Below, in pieces: positions 14,668-21,897 of a stretch of 21,897 bases of DNA. Under the pieces are notes generated by a model, which ran no database searches, was not told the origin of the DNA, and saw only the letters and a program-made list of their open reading frames with translations. How positions within the stretch are numbered: the first letter of the stretch is position 1; every line of letters starts with the position of its first letter. This DNA is from Nitrospirota bacterium. GTDB taxonomy: Bacteria > Nitrospirota > Thermodesulfovibrionia > Thermodesulfovibrionales > JdFR-85. The translations under genes were made by a program, and so were the position numbers. The DNA is taken from NCBI GenBank assembly GCA_015485235.1, contig WFTX01000162.1, positions 1 to 21,897 on the forward strand, read 5' to 3'.

Positions 14668-14668
14668 G

Positions 14669-16369
14669 TTACATCCTCCCTGAGCGGATTATCGAGATCA
14701 GGAGCCATAGGCCCAGGAATGTGGCTATGAGGAATCCGGTGAGACCAAGAAGGGGGATATCGAAGATCTTCCCTCCTGCACCGGAGATCGTAAGAATGGA
14801 AGAACTAAGAATAATCGCAGCCACTACAATGCTGAAGGCCAGCCTGTTTGTGGAACGGTCGATATCCCTGATCAGCCGGTCCAGCCCGAGGGGTGTCATC
14901 TTCAGGTGAAGGTCATCCTTCAGCGCCTTCCTGAGCAGCACCTTCAACTGCCGGGGGGTATGGGAGGCAAAGTCAACCAGCTCGGTCACCTGTTTCTCGA
15001 TCTTTCCGTAAACCGCCCTGGGGCTGTACTTCCCCCTGATCAGCTTGGAGGCGTAAGGCTCTGCCACGCTCATGAAATTGAAGTTCGGGTCCAGTTCCCG
15101 GCCGATGTTGTCAAGGATGAGCATGCACTTGTTCACAAGGAGGAGATCCGAGGGGATCTTCAACCGGTGCTTTATGGCGATGTGAAGCAGTGTGTCAAGG
15201 TACTGGGCGAGGTTGATCTCGGAGATGCTCAGGTCGTAAAGGGGGATGAGGAAGTCGATTATATCGGCCTTGAACTCCCGCCTGAAGTCCTCTATGTCCA
15301 CCTCTTCAGTCACCAGTCCGAGTGCCACGTACTGGTCTATGAGTGTGTCAAAGTCCTTCTTGACAAGGGCGACGAGGCCGGTGGCTATGCTTTCCATGAT
15401 CTCAGGTGTGAGCCATCCGACAATCCCGAAATCTACAAGGCCGAGCCTTCCGTCAGGGAGGACGAATATGTTGCCGGGATGGGGATCACCGTGGAAGAAG
15501 CCGTCTTCAAGAAACATCTTGAAGTAGGCATCCACTCCGATTCTTGCCAGCTCGTGCCGGTCAAGGCCGTACCTCTTTATCCCCTCAATATCATCTATCC
15601 TCACGCCGTTGATCCTCTCCATTACAATCAGTCTTTTTGAGACCAGGTCCGGGTAGAGGCGGGGAATGACGATGTTCCGGTTTCCTTCAAAGTTTCTCCT
15701 GAAGCGGCAGATATTCTTGGCCTCCTCCGTGAAATCCAGTTCCTTTCTTATGGTCCGGGAAAACTCCTCCACTATCCCGGTGGGATTGAAGAATTCCGTC
15801 TCCGGCATGTACTTGACCATTCTGGATGTGATGCCCTTCAGGATAATTATGTCTGTCTCTATTGTCTCTGTTATCCCCGGTCTCTGAACCTTGATGACTA
15901 TAGGGGTGCCATCGGTCAGGGTGGCATAGTGGACCTGGGCGATCGAGGCGGCAGCAACGGGTTTCTCCTCGATGTGGTCGAATATTCGCTCAGGGGGCAT
16001 TCCGAGGTCTTCCTCGATAATTTTGAGGACTTCGCTGAACTCAAAGGGGGGAACCTCGTCCTGGAGCTTCTTGAACTCATCAGCATAGGTATGCGTTATC
16101 AGGTCGGGCCGGGATGAGAGCAACTGAGCGAGCTTTATAAAAGAGGGGCCCAGTTCGGAAAAGGCCAGCCTCAGCCTTTCGGCAGCGGTACGCCCCAGGT
16201 CCCGGGGCTGTCTCAGCATCTTCACTCTCTTGCGGAAGGGGAGCAGCCTGTGGAGGTTCAGTGCCTCCACAAACTGACCGAATCCGTGCTTTATGAAGAC
16301 ATTGGCAATCTGGCGGAGACGGTTAAGGTTCTTGTATGTCTGTTTGAGCCGGAGGAGTTCAAGGAGCAT
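14669..16369 (-). CDS. ubiB: UbiB/ABC1 (ADCK) atypical kinase-like protein
   Basis: The 566-aa ABC1-family protein is associated with quinone-lipid biosynthesis. Kinase-like elements are the Ala-rich nucleotide loop AAAS (139-142), Lys160 in VIKVQRP, the catalytic loop HGDPHPGN (293-300) and DFG (313-315). Two C-terminal membrane helices (about 510-560, SIVVAAIILSSSILTI and FLIATFLGLWLLISII) anchor it, as in UbiB. The family N-terminal KxGQ motif reads KLAQ (79-82), with Gly replaced by Ala. Its start codon overlaps the stop of the phasin-like gene (TGATG), so translation is coupled. Quinone synthesis support is the likely role, but many bacteria have several ABC1 paralogues, so the gene symbol is tentative. 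Confidence 0.9.
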   Translation of the reverse strand: MLLELLRLKQTYKNLNRLRQIANVFIKHGFGQFVEALNLHRLLPFRKRVKMLRQPRDLGRTAAERLRLAFSELGPSFIKLAQLLSSRPDLITHTYADEFKKLQDEVPPFEFSEVLKIIEEDLGMPPERIFDHIEEKPVAAASIAQVHYATLTDGTPIVIKVQRPGITETIETDIIILKGITSRMVKYMPETEFFNPTGIVEEFSRTIRKELDFTEEAKNICRFRRNFEGNRNIVIPRLYPDLVSKRLIVMERINGVRIDDIEGIKRYGLDRHELARIGVDAYFKMFLEDGFFHGDPHPGNIFVLPDGRLGLVDFGIVGWLTPEIMESIATGLVALVKKDFDTLIDQYVALGLVTEEVDIEDFRREFKADIIDFLIPLYDLSISEINLAQYLDTLLHIAIKHRLKIPSDLLLVNKCMLILDNIGRELDPNFNFMSVAEPYASKLIRGKYSPRAVYGKIEKQVTELVDFASHTPRQLKVLLRKALKDDLHLKMTPLGLDRLIRDIDRSTNRLAFSIVVAAIILSSSILTISGAGGKIFDIPLLGLTGFLIATFLGLWLLISIIRSGRM

Positions 16370-16701
16370 CAGGACTCCTCTTCGGCCTGCCCGGCTTCCA
16401 CCTTCTCCTCAAGGGCCTTTACCCGTTTTGAGAGCGCCCTTATCTTCTTCTTGAGTTCTTCAAAATCCTCCTTCGTGGGGAGGTTCATCCTCTCAAGGGT
16501 GGAATTGACAAGATCACCCACTGTTTTTGAGAGTTCACCGGAACTCTTCTCAGCCTTCTCGGTAAGTTCCTTGACAAGTTTTGCTCCCTGGGACTCGCTG
16601 AGTTCACCCTTTTTGACCAGGTCCTCAATGGTCTCCTTCACCTTCTCCTGAACCCCGAATCCTGCCAGCAGGGCACTCCTGATAATGTCGATAACCGTCA
16701 T
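16369..16701 (-). CDS. Phasin / polyhydroxyalkanoate granule-associated-like coiled-coil protein
   Basis: The product has 110 aa, with a hydrophobic N-terminal helix (IIRSALLAGFGV), an amphipathic Lys/Glu-rich helical middle and a C-terminal heptad coiled coil from LPTKEDFEELKKKIRALSKR onward. This is the layout of PhaF/PhaI-like phasin-superfamily proteins (COG3937-type), and the T-KEDFEELKKKI segment is diagnostic. Whether PHA granules are made is unknown; such proteins also occur in genomes without PHA synthase. AAGGAGGAG precedes the ATG by 3 nt. The stop overlaps the UbiB-like start by one base, suggesting a functional link at a membrane or lipid surface (inference). Confidence 0.8.
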   Translation of the reverse strand: MTVIDIIRSALLAGFGVQEKVKETIEDLVKKGELSESQGAKLVKELTEKAEKSSGELSKTVGDLVNSTLERMNLPTKEDFEELKKKIRALSKRVKALEEKVEAGQAEEES

Positions 16702-16766
16702 GGCTCCTCCTTTCCTGTATATGTCCTGTTTTGTAATTCCTTGACAGCAAGCCTCTTCTTAATCAC

Positions 16767-16775
16767 ATTATACCA
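16767..16775 (-). promoter_or_regulatory. Extended -10 promoter of the phasin-ubiB operon
   Basis: TGGTATAAT on the minus strand is a perfect extended -10 (TGnTATAAT). No good -35 is seen. It gives a 5' UTR of about 59 nt with the AAGGAGGAG ribosome binding site. Confidence 0.55.
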
Positions 16776-16864
16776 GAAAACGGCCGGATCAGGGAGATGC
16801 AGGATCCACTGGAATCTTTCCTTCTCTGAATGATCAGGGGTTCCCTTTTGAGTGGGCTCGTCTT

Positions 16865-19800
16865 CTATTCCTCATCAAGAACTTCTCTGAGACGGAAGGC
16901 AAGTGTCTGGAGATTGAAAGGCTTTTGAAGGAAGTGAACCCCTGCTTCAAGAACACCCTGATGGGCGATTACATTGTCTGTATAACCGGACATGAAGAGT
17001 ACTTTGAGGTCCGGATAAAGAGATTGAAGTTCTCTGCTCAATTCCCGTCCGTTCATCCCGGGCATTATGACATCAGTAAGAAGGAGGTGGAGTTCATCGT
17101 CGTGTTCATTGGCGAGACGGAGGGCGTCGGCAGGCGTTCCTGCAGAAATTACCCTGTAACCCAGTTCGTTAAGCATCATTCTGGCAACATCCATTGTTAC
17201 CTCGTCGTCCTCTACCAGCAGTACCACCTCGCCGTTACTCTTGGGGATTTCGATGGAGAGACTGGATTCAGTTTCTCTCTCAGCAGATTCTCCGGTATGG
17301 CGCGGAAGGTAGATCTTGATTGTGGTGCCCTGTTCTGGTTCGCTGTAAGCATTCACGAACCCGTTGTTCTGTCTGACGATTCCGTAAACAGTGGCGAGTC
17401 CGAGCCCTGTTCCTTTCCCCCTTTCCTTGGTTGTAAAGAAGGGCTCGAAGATGCAGGCAAGGGTTTCCTGATCCATACCGCAGCCGTTATCGCTGACGGC
17501 AAGCATTACAAAATCGCCAGGCCGGCTGCCGGCATGTTCCTTGGCGTAGGTATCATCAAAGGTTACGTTGCCGGTCTCGATGGTTATACTGCCCGGACCG
17601 GATATGGCATCGCTGGCGTTGAGAATCAGGTTTGCAAGGATCTGGTCTATCTGGGAGGGGTCTGTGTTTACAGGCCAGACGGAATGGCCCGGCTTCCATA
17701 GCAGTTCTATATCCTCTCCAATCAGTCTCCGTAACATCTTGAGCATCCCCTCTACTGTCTCGTTCATGTCTATCACCCTCGGACTGATCGTCTGTTTGCG
17801 GGCAAAAGCGAGCAGTTGCTGGGTGATGTCCTTGGACCGGTTGGCAGCATGCAGAATCTGCTGGATTCTCTCATAAAGCGGGTCATCCTTTTCGAGTTTC
17901 ATCATTGCAAGTTCAGCATTCCCGATTATCGCACTCAGGATATTGTTGAAGTCGTGAGCCACACCACCGGCAAGGCGTCCGATTGATTCCAGTTTCTGTA
18001 TCTGGAAGAGCTGTTCCTCCAGCCGTTTCCGTTCCTCTTCAGCCTGCATTTTCCTTGTAATATCGAGAATAATCGCCACAAAGAGGGTTTCAGGTCCAGC
18101 CTTGAGAAGTTGCAGATGTACCTCCACAGTATAAAGAGAGGAATCCTTCCGCTTGTGGACAGTCTCGAAAACAATCTTTTTCTTCTCCCCTTTCCGGAGG
18201 GGCTCAACAAGTGTTGCAAAGGATTCAGGAGTAAATTCAGGTTTCAGATCAAGGGGGGTCATATCCCTGAGTTCTTCCATTGTATAGCCCAGATTCTGTT
18301 GGGCAGCCCTGTTTACCTGTACGAACTTCAGAGTCTCTGCATTGAAGAGATATATCTCATTCAGGGATTCCTCAAAGATACGGCCGAAGCGCTCCAGCCT
18401 TTCCTCTGTCTTTTTCCGGTCACTGATGTTCCTGGCAAAGGCACAATTGAATTCCCTCTCGCCGAACTGAATGTGATTGGCAGATATTTCTACAGGAAAG
18501 ACAGAGCCATTCCGCCTTCTGTGGACGGCTTCAAATACAAAGGACTTTCTTTTTCTGAGTTCCTTCCAGTGCTTCGTCCAGAATTCATCCGTACATCCCG
18601 GACTTATGTCGTGAACCGACATGGTCAGCAATTCTTCCCGGGAATAGCCCAGGGCCTTGCAGGCTGCATCATTAACATAAAAGAATCGTCCGTCCGGGCC
18701 CATCCAGTAGGCTGCGTCAATGGTATTGTCAATGGCGAACTGGGTAAGCCTCAGGGCTTCCTCCACCCGCTTCTGCTGCACGATTTCCCATGTCACATCG
18801 GCAAGATAGGAGACCATCTCCAGGTCCCTTTCAGTGTACTCCTCAGGTTTGTTTCCCACACCAAGGATCGCCACCACCCTGTCCTCCCTGATCACCGGGA
18901 CTTCTAGTATCCTTTTTACCGGGGCATGGCCCTCAGGCAGGCCCTTTATTCCGGAGAGGGAAGGGTAGTCGTTATATATCAGAGGCCTTTTCTGCCGGAT
19001 ACAGTCCGCCCAGACGCCGGCCTGATCCACGGGAAGGTGATGCCCCTTGCCCGTTGCCTGGCAGAAGTCCCGCAGGGTGCTGGTTGACCATTGCTGGATT
19101 GTAAGATTGTTCTGGTCTGAATCAACAAAGTGGTAGAACCCTATAGGACTGTTTACAAGTTCTGCAGCCTCATCCAGTGTCCGGGTCAGAAGATCATCCA
19201 GTCCGTGCTTTGCTGCGTACTTGAAAAGCCGGAGTCTTAGATCTGCCATTTTCCGGACGAGGCGTTCACTGCTCTGGTCCCTGAAGACAAGGACAACACC
19301 AGTGATTTCACCCTCAGGATTCCTGATTGGGGCGCCGCTGTCTGCAATCGGGATTTCCCTGCCGTCCCGGCTTATAAGAAGGGTATGGTTGGCAAGGCCG
19401 ACAACAGTGCCCTCACGAAGGACCATGACAACGGGATTTTCCACCTTTTCCCGGGTTTCTTCATTGATGATATTGAAGACTTCCTCAAGTGGTCTTCCAA
19501 GTGCCTCCTCCTCAGTCCATCCAGTGAGGGATTCAGCTACTGGGTTCATCAACTCCACGCGGCCTCTGGTGTCTGTGGAGATCACGGCATCACCGATGGC
19601 CTTCAATGTAATGCTCTGCCGTTCAATGTTTGCGCGAAGGGCGGCCTCGGACCTGTAGAGTGCCCGATAGTGCGCCTTAAGGTTCCTCTGGTAGAGGAGC
19701 AACCCTGCTGCAACGGAAAGGACCATGAGGCCGAGTATGATTACCATGATCAGCCCTGATCTCATTTGCCACTCCGCCAGTGCCTCATCCGTATCCATCT

Positions 19801-20644
19801 TGGCAACCAGGAACCAGTCTGAGTCCGGCACAGGCAGAAATGCAGCCATGACGTCAACCCCCCTGTAATCCTTCCCGCGCATAAAACCTGACTTCCCGAG
19901 TACGGCCCTGACAGAAGGCATGTTGATTAAGCTCACTGGGAACCTGAGCTTCAATGCACTGTCAGGTTTGTACCTGGAATTGCTCAAGAAAAGACTCCTG
20001 TCACCATCGCGCCGGACCAAGAGGGCTTCCGCTGTCTCACTCGGCGTCGGCCAGGACTGTATTAACGGGTAGAGGAAGCGTTCAGCATAGTTGACAAAGA
20101 CAAGCCCGCCGACAGACCTTCTGTCATGAGAGGGACCAGAAAGAACCGGGGCTGTGACAGCAATACGGGGTGTAGGGGGGTCTCCGCTGGTATGAATGTC
20201 AATGAATGCAGGGCTTCCGCTGGCAATGGCCATGGAGAGCGATTCAGAGTAATTCTCACTCTCGCCGGTCAGGCTCAGCCGGGTCCGGCCTTTACTGTCC
20301 AGAACTATTATATCGTCGTAGTCATGTTCCTTCTTGACCTGTTGAAGGAACCGGAGAAGCTCCTGGGTGGCGTTGCTTCTCGGATTGGAGAAAAAAAGGG
20401 TTATCTTCTGTACAAGAAAGGGGTTTTTCGTGATATAGACGGCATCCAGCATCTGGTCGTTCCGCCAGGCTGCAATCTGATCTGCCTTGACCTGGGCGAT
20501 GCCAAGAAGGTTCTTCTCAACATCGTGCAGGATTGTCTGCTTCTGCCATTGATAAAACCAGGCCCCGCCGAGCACAAAGGCCAGGACAAACACTGACAGA
20601 ACAGTTTTCAACCATAGTGGGAACGGATTTGTACTGGAATTCAT
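16865..20644 (-). CDS. Membrane-bound hybrid sensor histidine kinase (Cache-like, PAS-GAF-PAS-PAS-HisKA-HATPase-REC)
   Basis: The product is 1259 aa from ATG 20644. Order: TM1 (about 10-31), periplasmic Cache-like sensor (35-295), TM2 (297-318), PAS (345-460), GAF (475-630), two PAS (640-745, 755-865), HisKA with phospho-His897 (GGVAHDFNN), HATPase (NLILNASDA, SDNGCGMD, FEPFFTTK, GTGLGLA) and a receiver (phospho-Asp1191 in LLTDVIMPG, Lys1241 in LQKPF). The DFNNILSAI kinase core with attached REC is typical of hybrid kinases that relay to another protein. The ATG at 20644 has GAGG upstream and lies just after a sigma-70 promoter; a TTG 17 codons earlier is the first base triplet of that -35 box, so it cannot be the start. 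It is monocistronic with no cognate regulator adjacent. Confidence 0.93.
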   Translation of the reverse strand: MNSSTNPFPLWLKTVLSVFVLAFVLGGAWFYQWQKQTILHDVEKNLLGIAQVKADQIAAWRNDQMLDAVYITKNPFLVQKITLFFSNPRSNATQELLRFLQQVKKEHDYDDIIVLDSKGRTRLSLTGESENYSESLSMAIASGSPAFIDIHTSGDPPTPRIAVTAPVLSGPSHDRRSVGGLVFVNYAERFLYPLIQSWPTPSETAEALLVRRDGDRSLFLSNSRYKPDSALKLRFPVSLINMPSVRAVLGKSGFMRGKDYRGVDVMAAFLPVPDSDWFLVAKMDTDEALAEWQMRSGLIMVIILGLMVLSVAAGLLLYQRNLKAHYRALYRSEAALRANIERQSITLKAIGDAVISTDTRGRVELMNPVAESLTGWTEEEALGRPLEEVFNIINEETREKVENPVVMVLREGTVVGLANHTLLISRDGREIPIADSGAPIRNPEGEITGVVLVFRDQSSERLVRKMADLRLRLFKYAAKHGLDDLLTRTLDEAAELVNSPIGFYHFVDSDQNNLTIQQWSTSTLRDFCQATGKGHHLPVDQAGVWADCIRQKRPLIYNDYPSLSGIKGLPEGHAPVKRILEVPVIREDRVVAILGVGNKPEEYTERDLEMVSYLADVTWEIVQQKRVEEALRLTQFAIDNTIDAAYWMGPDGRFFYVNDAACKALGYSREELLTMSVHDISPGCTDEFWTKHWKELRKRKSFVFEAVHRRRNGSVFPVEISANHIQFGEREFNCAFARNISDRKKTEERLERFGRIFEESLNEIYLFNAETLKFVQVNRAAQQNLGYTMEELRDMTPLDLKPEFTPESFATLVEPLRKGEKKKIVFETVHKRKDSSLYTVEVHLQLLKAGPETLFVAIILDITRKMQAEEERKRLEEQLFQIQKLESIGRLAGGVAHDFNNILSAIIGNAELAMMKLEKDDPLYERIQQILHAANRSKDITQQLLAFARKQTISPRVIDMNETVEGMLKMLRRLIGEDIELLWKPGHSVWPVNTDPSQIDQILANLILNASDAISGPGSITIETGNVTFDDTYAKEHAGSRPGDFVMLAVSDNGCGMDQETLACIFEPFFTTKERGKGTGLGLATVYGIVRQNNGFVNAYSEPEQGTTIKIYLPRHTGESAERETESSLSIEIPKSNGEVVLLVEDDEVTMDVARMMLNELGYRVISAGTPADALRLANEHDDELHLLLTDVIMPGMNGRELSRELQSLYPDLKVLFMSGYTDNVIAHQGVLEAGVHFLQKPFNLQTLAFRLREVLDEE

Positions 20645-20665
20645 GACGCCTCGTACTTTTTTGAA

Positions 20666-20695
20666 ATTATACCCTAACTCCGGCTGTCTGGGCAA
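20666..20695 (-). promoter_or_regulatory. Sigma-70 promoter of the hybrid kinase gene
   Basis: TTGCCC (20690-20695), an 18-bp spacer and a perfect TATAAT (20666-20671) predict a start near 20659 and a 15-nt leader carrying GAGG before the ATG. Confidence 0.6.
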
Positions 20696-20895
20696 AACAT
20701 TGCAGTACAGTGGGGTCTCATTTCAAATACACATATCATACAGATTTTACGACAAAGAACAGGAAGCAATAATGAGACAGGTCCTGGATAACTATTGTTT
20801 TCATTGAGTCTGGATCGAACTATTTTACAACTCCATATTCTTTCGGACAGGAGCAAGATCAGTGAATACAAGGATATGTTACGGCATGTAATTGT
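20696..20895. other. Intergenic region between kinase promoter and tRNA promoter
   Basis: No gene is seen. An 8-bp inverted repeat GTCTCATT/AATGAGAC (20715-20722 with 20771-20778) is separated by 48 bp and lies upstream of the kinase promoter. Its role is unknown. Confidence 0.4.
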
Positions 20896-20925
20896 TTGAC
20901 AAACGATCGGGTGATCCGCTATCAT
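20896..20925 (+). promoter_or_regulatory. Promoter of the initiator tRNA gene
   Basis: A perfect TTGACA (20896-20901), an 18-bp spacer and TATCAT (20920-20925) end 6 bp before the mature tRNA 5' end. Confidence 0.65.
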
Positions 20926-20931
20926 AGCATT

Positions 20932-21008
<77 letters not shown>

Positions 21009-21073
21009 AAAATATCCTTCCTTATAATTGTTGTAATAATTGTCCCTATAAAACATGAAAAAGCTCATTCGTG

Positions 21074-21102
21074 TGTGATGCTGAACCTGTTTCAGCATCA
21101 CA
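21074..21102. repeat. REP-like palindromic repeat
   Basis: TGTGATGCTGAA and TTCAGCATCACA form a perfect 12-bp stem with a CCTGT loop. The GATGCTGAA...TTCAGCATC pattern is a widespread dispersed intergenic palindrome in environmental genomes, whose spurious translation gives MLKQVQH. Only one copy is in this window. Confidence 0.65.
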
Positions 21103-21210
21103 TACCAAGCCAGAAGACAATAAACGACCGGCCCATTTCCTGGAATCCGCTTTAACAGAGACCATCGCCACCCATCTCCCAGCAGACCTGATGAACTCCC
21201 TCCCTGGCAT

Positions 21211-21236
21211 GCAATAAATTGCATGCAATTTATTGC
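21211..21236. repeat. Perfect 26-bp palindrome
   Basis: The AT-rich palindrome begins GCAATAAATTGCA and is its own reverse complement over all 26 bp, centred between 21223 and 21224 with no spacer. An extra partial GCATGC copy on its left gives alternative foldings. It could be a protein-binding site or the core of a small inverted-repeat element. Confidence 0.75.
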
Positions 21237-21314
21237 TGGAGAGGGGTTGGTTTCTTCTGTCAAGACTTTAAGTAAAAGTTTAATGAATTGGTAAAACATA
21301 TTGTTAATTAAGCA

Positions 21315-21327
21315 TATCACTGATAGG
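21315..21327. promoter_or_regulatory. tetO-like operator half palindrome (candidate)
   Basis: TATCACTGATAGG contains a perfect TATCA-C-TGATA palindrome and equals 13 bases of the classic tet operator. It lies about 20-30 bp upstream of the sigma-54-like promoter. It may be chance or a TetR-family site. Confidence 0.25.
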
Positions 21328-21347
21328 TAGCTTACCGTCTTGCTTTC

Positions 21348-21363
21348 TGGCACGGAACTTGTT
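21348..21363 (+). promoter_or_regulatory. Sigma-54-like promoter of the metallo-hydrolase gene
   Basis: TGGCACGGAACTTGTT matches TGGCACG-N4-TTGCW at all conserved positions but one (GT instead of GC at -12), with correct spacing. The predicted start is near 21374, 29 nt before the ATG. Confidence 0.5.
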
Positions 21364-21402
21364 TTATATTCTGGAAGACACGACCAAAGAAGGGAGGAAT
21401 AG

Positions 21403-21897
21403 ATGAGGGAGATAGCGGACGGGATATACCAGATTGATACCGAGGCATTCGGGGCTCCGGGGCTGGTGGCTGCATACCTTGTTAAGGGGAAGGAGCGGAC
21501 AGCACTGATTGATCCGGGTTTTCCTTCATCGGCCGGGAAGGTAATGGACAAACTCAGGGCCGGAGGGGTCGATCCTTCAGGGATAGACTATATTATCCTT
21601 ACCCATTTCCATATTGACCATTCAGGCGGAACGGGAGCCTTCATCAGGGAAAATCCGGGGCTGAAGGTTCTGGTTCACAAGAGGTCATCCTTTTATGTGA
21701 AAAACTTCGGAAAGATCGTCGGAGGGGCGAGGATGGTTTTCAGGCCGGCTCTGATAAAGAGGTTCGGTGAGGTGTACCCGGTTCCGGCTGAAAATGTCGT
21801 CCCATTGGTTGACCGTGACGAGATAGACCTTGGTGAGAGGATTCTTGAGGTGATTCATGCACCGGGACATTCCCCTGACAATATCTGCATCCATGAC
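21403..21897 (+). CDS. Metallo-beta-lactamase-fold hydrolase (partial, runs off right edge)
   Basis: The first 165 codons are present. The N-terminus REIADGIYQIDTEAF and the strand TALIDPGF are typical of the MBL fold. The zinc motif HxHxDH is THFHIDHSGG at about residues 67-74, and the next metal His is in APGHSPDNICI near 156-160. The remainder (later Asp and His ligands) is beyond the window. Substrates of this superfamily range from glyoxalase II thioesters to lactones and RNA; the segment does not decide between them. AGGGAGG 5 nt before the ATG supports the start. A sigma-54-like promoter lies upstream. Confidence 0.9.
   Translation, partial: MREIADGIYQIDTEAFGAPGLVAAYLVKGKERTALIDPGFPSSAGKVMDKLRAGGVDPSGIDYIILTHFHIDHSGGTGAFIRENPGLKVLVHKRSSFYVKNFGKIVGGARMVFRPALIKRFGEVYPVPAENVVPLVDRDEIDLGERILEVIHAPGHSPDNICIHD

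Larger units (their letters stand above)
21009..21402. other. Intergenic region rich in palindromes
   Basis: No gene is seen. It contains a dispersed-type palindrome at 21074-21102, a perfect 26-bp palindrome at 21211-21236, a TATCACTGATAGG element at 21315-21327 and a sigma-54-like promoter at 21348-21363, each described separately. Confidence 0.5.

Noticed and set aside
20296..20695. Start of the hybrid kinase at the upstream TTG
   Set aside because: The TTG forms part of a good -35 box, so it would not be in the mRNA.

Overview
The window reads as chromosomal DNA of a Gram-negative, probably anaerobic or thermotolerant bacterium of the Nitrospirota/Deltaproteobacteria type. This is inferred from two NtrC-family sigma-54 activators with sigma-54 (-24/-12) promoters, an outer-membrane barrel protein ending in Phe, a PHA-granule/phasin-like protein, a large multi-PAS hybrid histidine kinase and strong GGAGG ribosome binding sites. 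A species cannot be named from the sequence alone.

Layout. 1-300: no gene complete inside the window, but a good leftward sigma-54 promoter followed by a run of predicted hairpins that leaves the window. 301-3368 (minus): three proteases in a row: rhomboid, then a membrane-anchored ClpP/SppA-like serine protease (17 bp gap), then TldD. 3435-4852 (minus): three small heat shock proteins (Hsp20) in one operon closed by a hairpin terminator at about 3390-3420. 4859-5124: control region of that operon. 5125-6555 (minus): sigma-54 enhancer-binding protein with a degenerate receiver. 6752-8897 (plus): 6-oxopurine-type methylthionucleoside phosphorylase coupled to a canonical NtrC-type response regulator. 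8898-10152: gene-poor zone with a truncated IS4-type transposase. 10153-13379 (minus): aroC-aroK-NSS transporter operon. 13380-14667 (plus): long structured-looking leader and a DUF3187 outer-membrane protein. 14669-16701 (minus): phasin-like protein overlapping a UbiB/ABC1 kinase. 16865-20644 (minus): hybrid histidine kinase with its own sigma-70 promoter. 20932-21008: initiator tRNA-Met. 21009-21402: palindromes and a sigma-54-like promoter. 21403-end (plus): N-terminal part of a metallo-beta-lactamase-fold hydrolase.

The most coherent system is the hsp20 locus. A sigma-54 promoter (TGGCATGGTCATTGCT) sits about 95 bp upstream of three tandem Hsp20 genes. Three palindromes of the form RGGYCA-N3-TGRCCY lie 80-200 bp further upstream, two of them at the very 3' end of the adjacent activator gene. 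This is the layout expected for local, enhancer-dependent control of a chaperone operon by its neighbour. A second promoter sharing 14 of 16 bases with it at the left edge, next to a degenerate version of the same palindrome, suggests a small regulon that includes whatever is transcribed out of the window on the left.

Limits: all assignments are by reading motifs. No homology search, RNA folding or promoter scoring was run.
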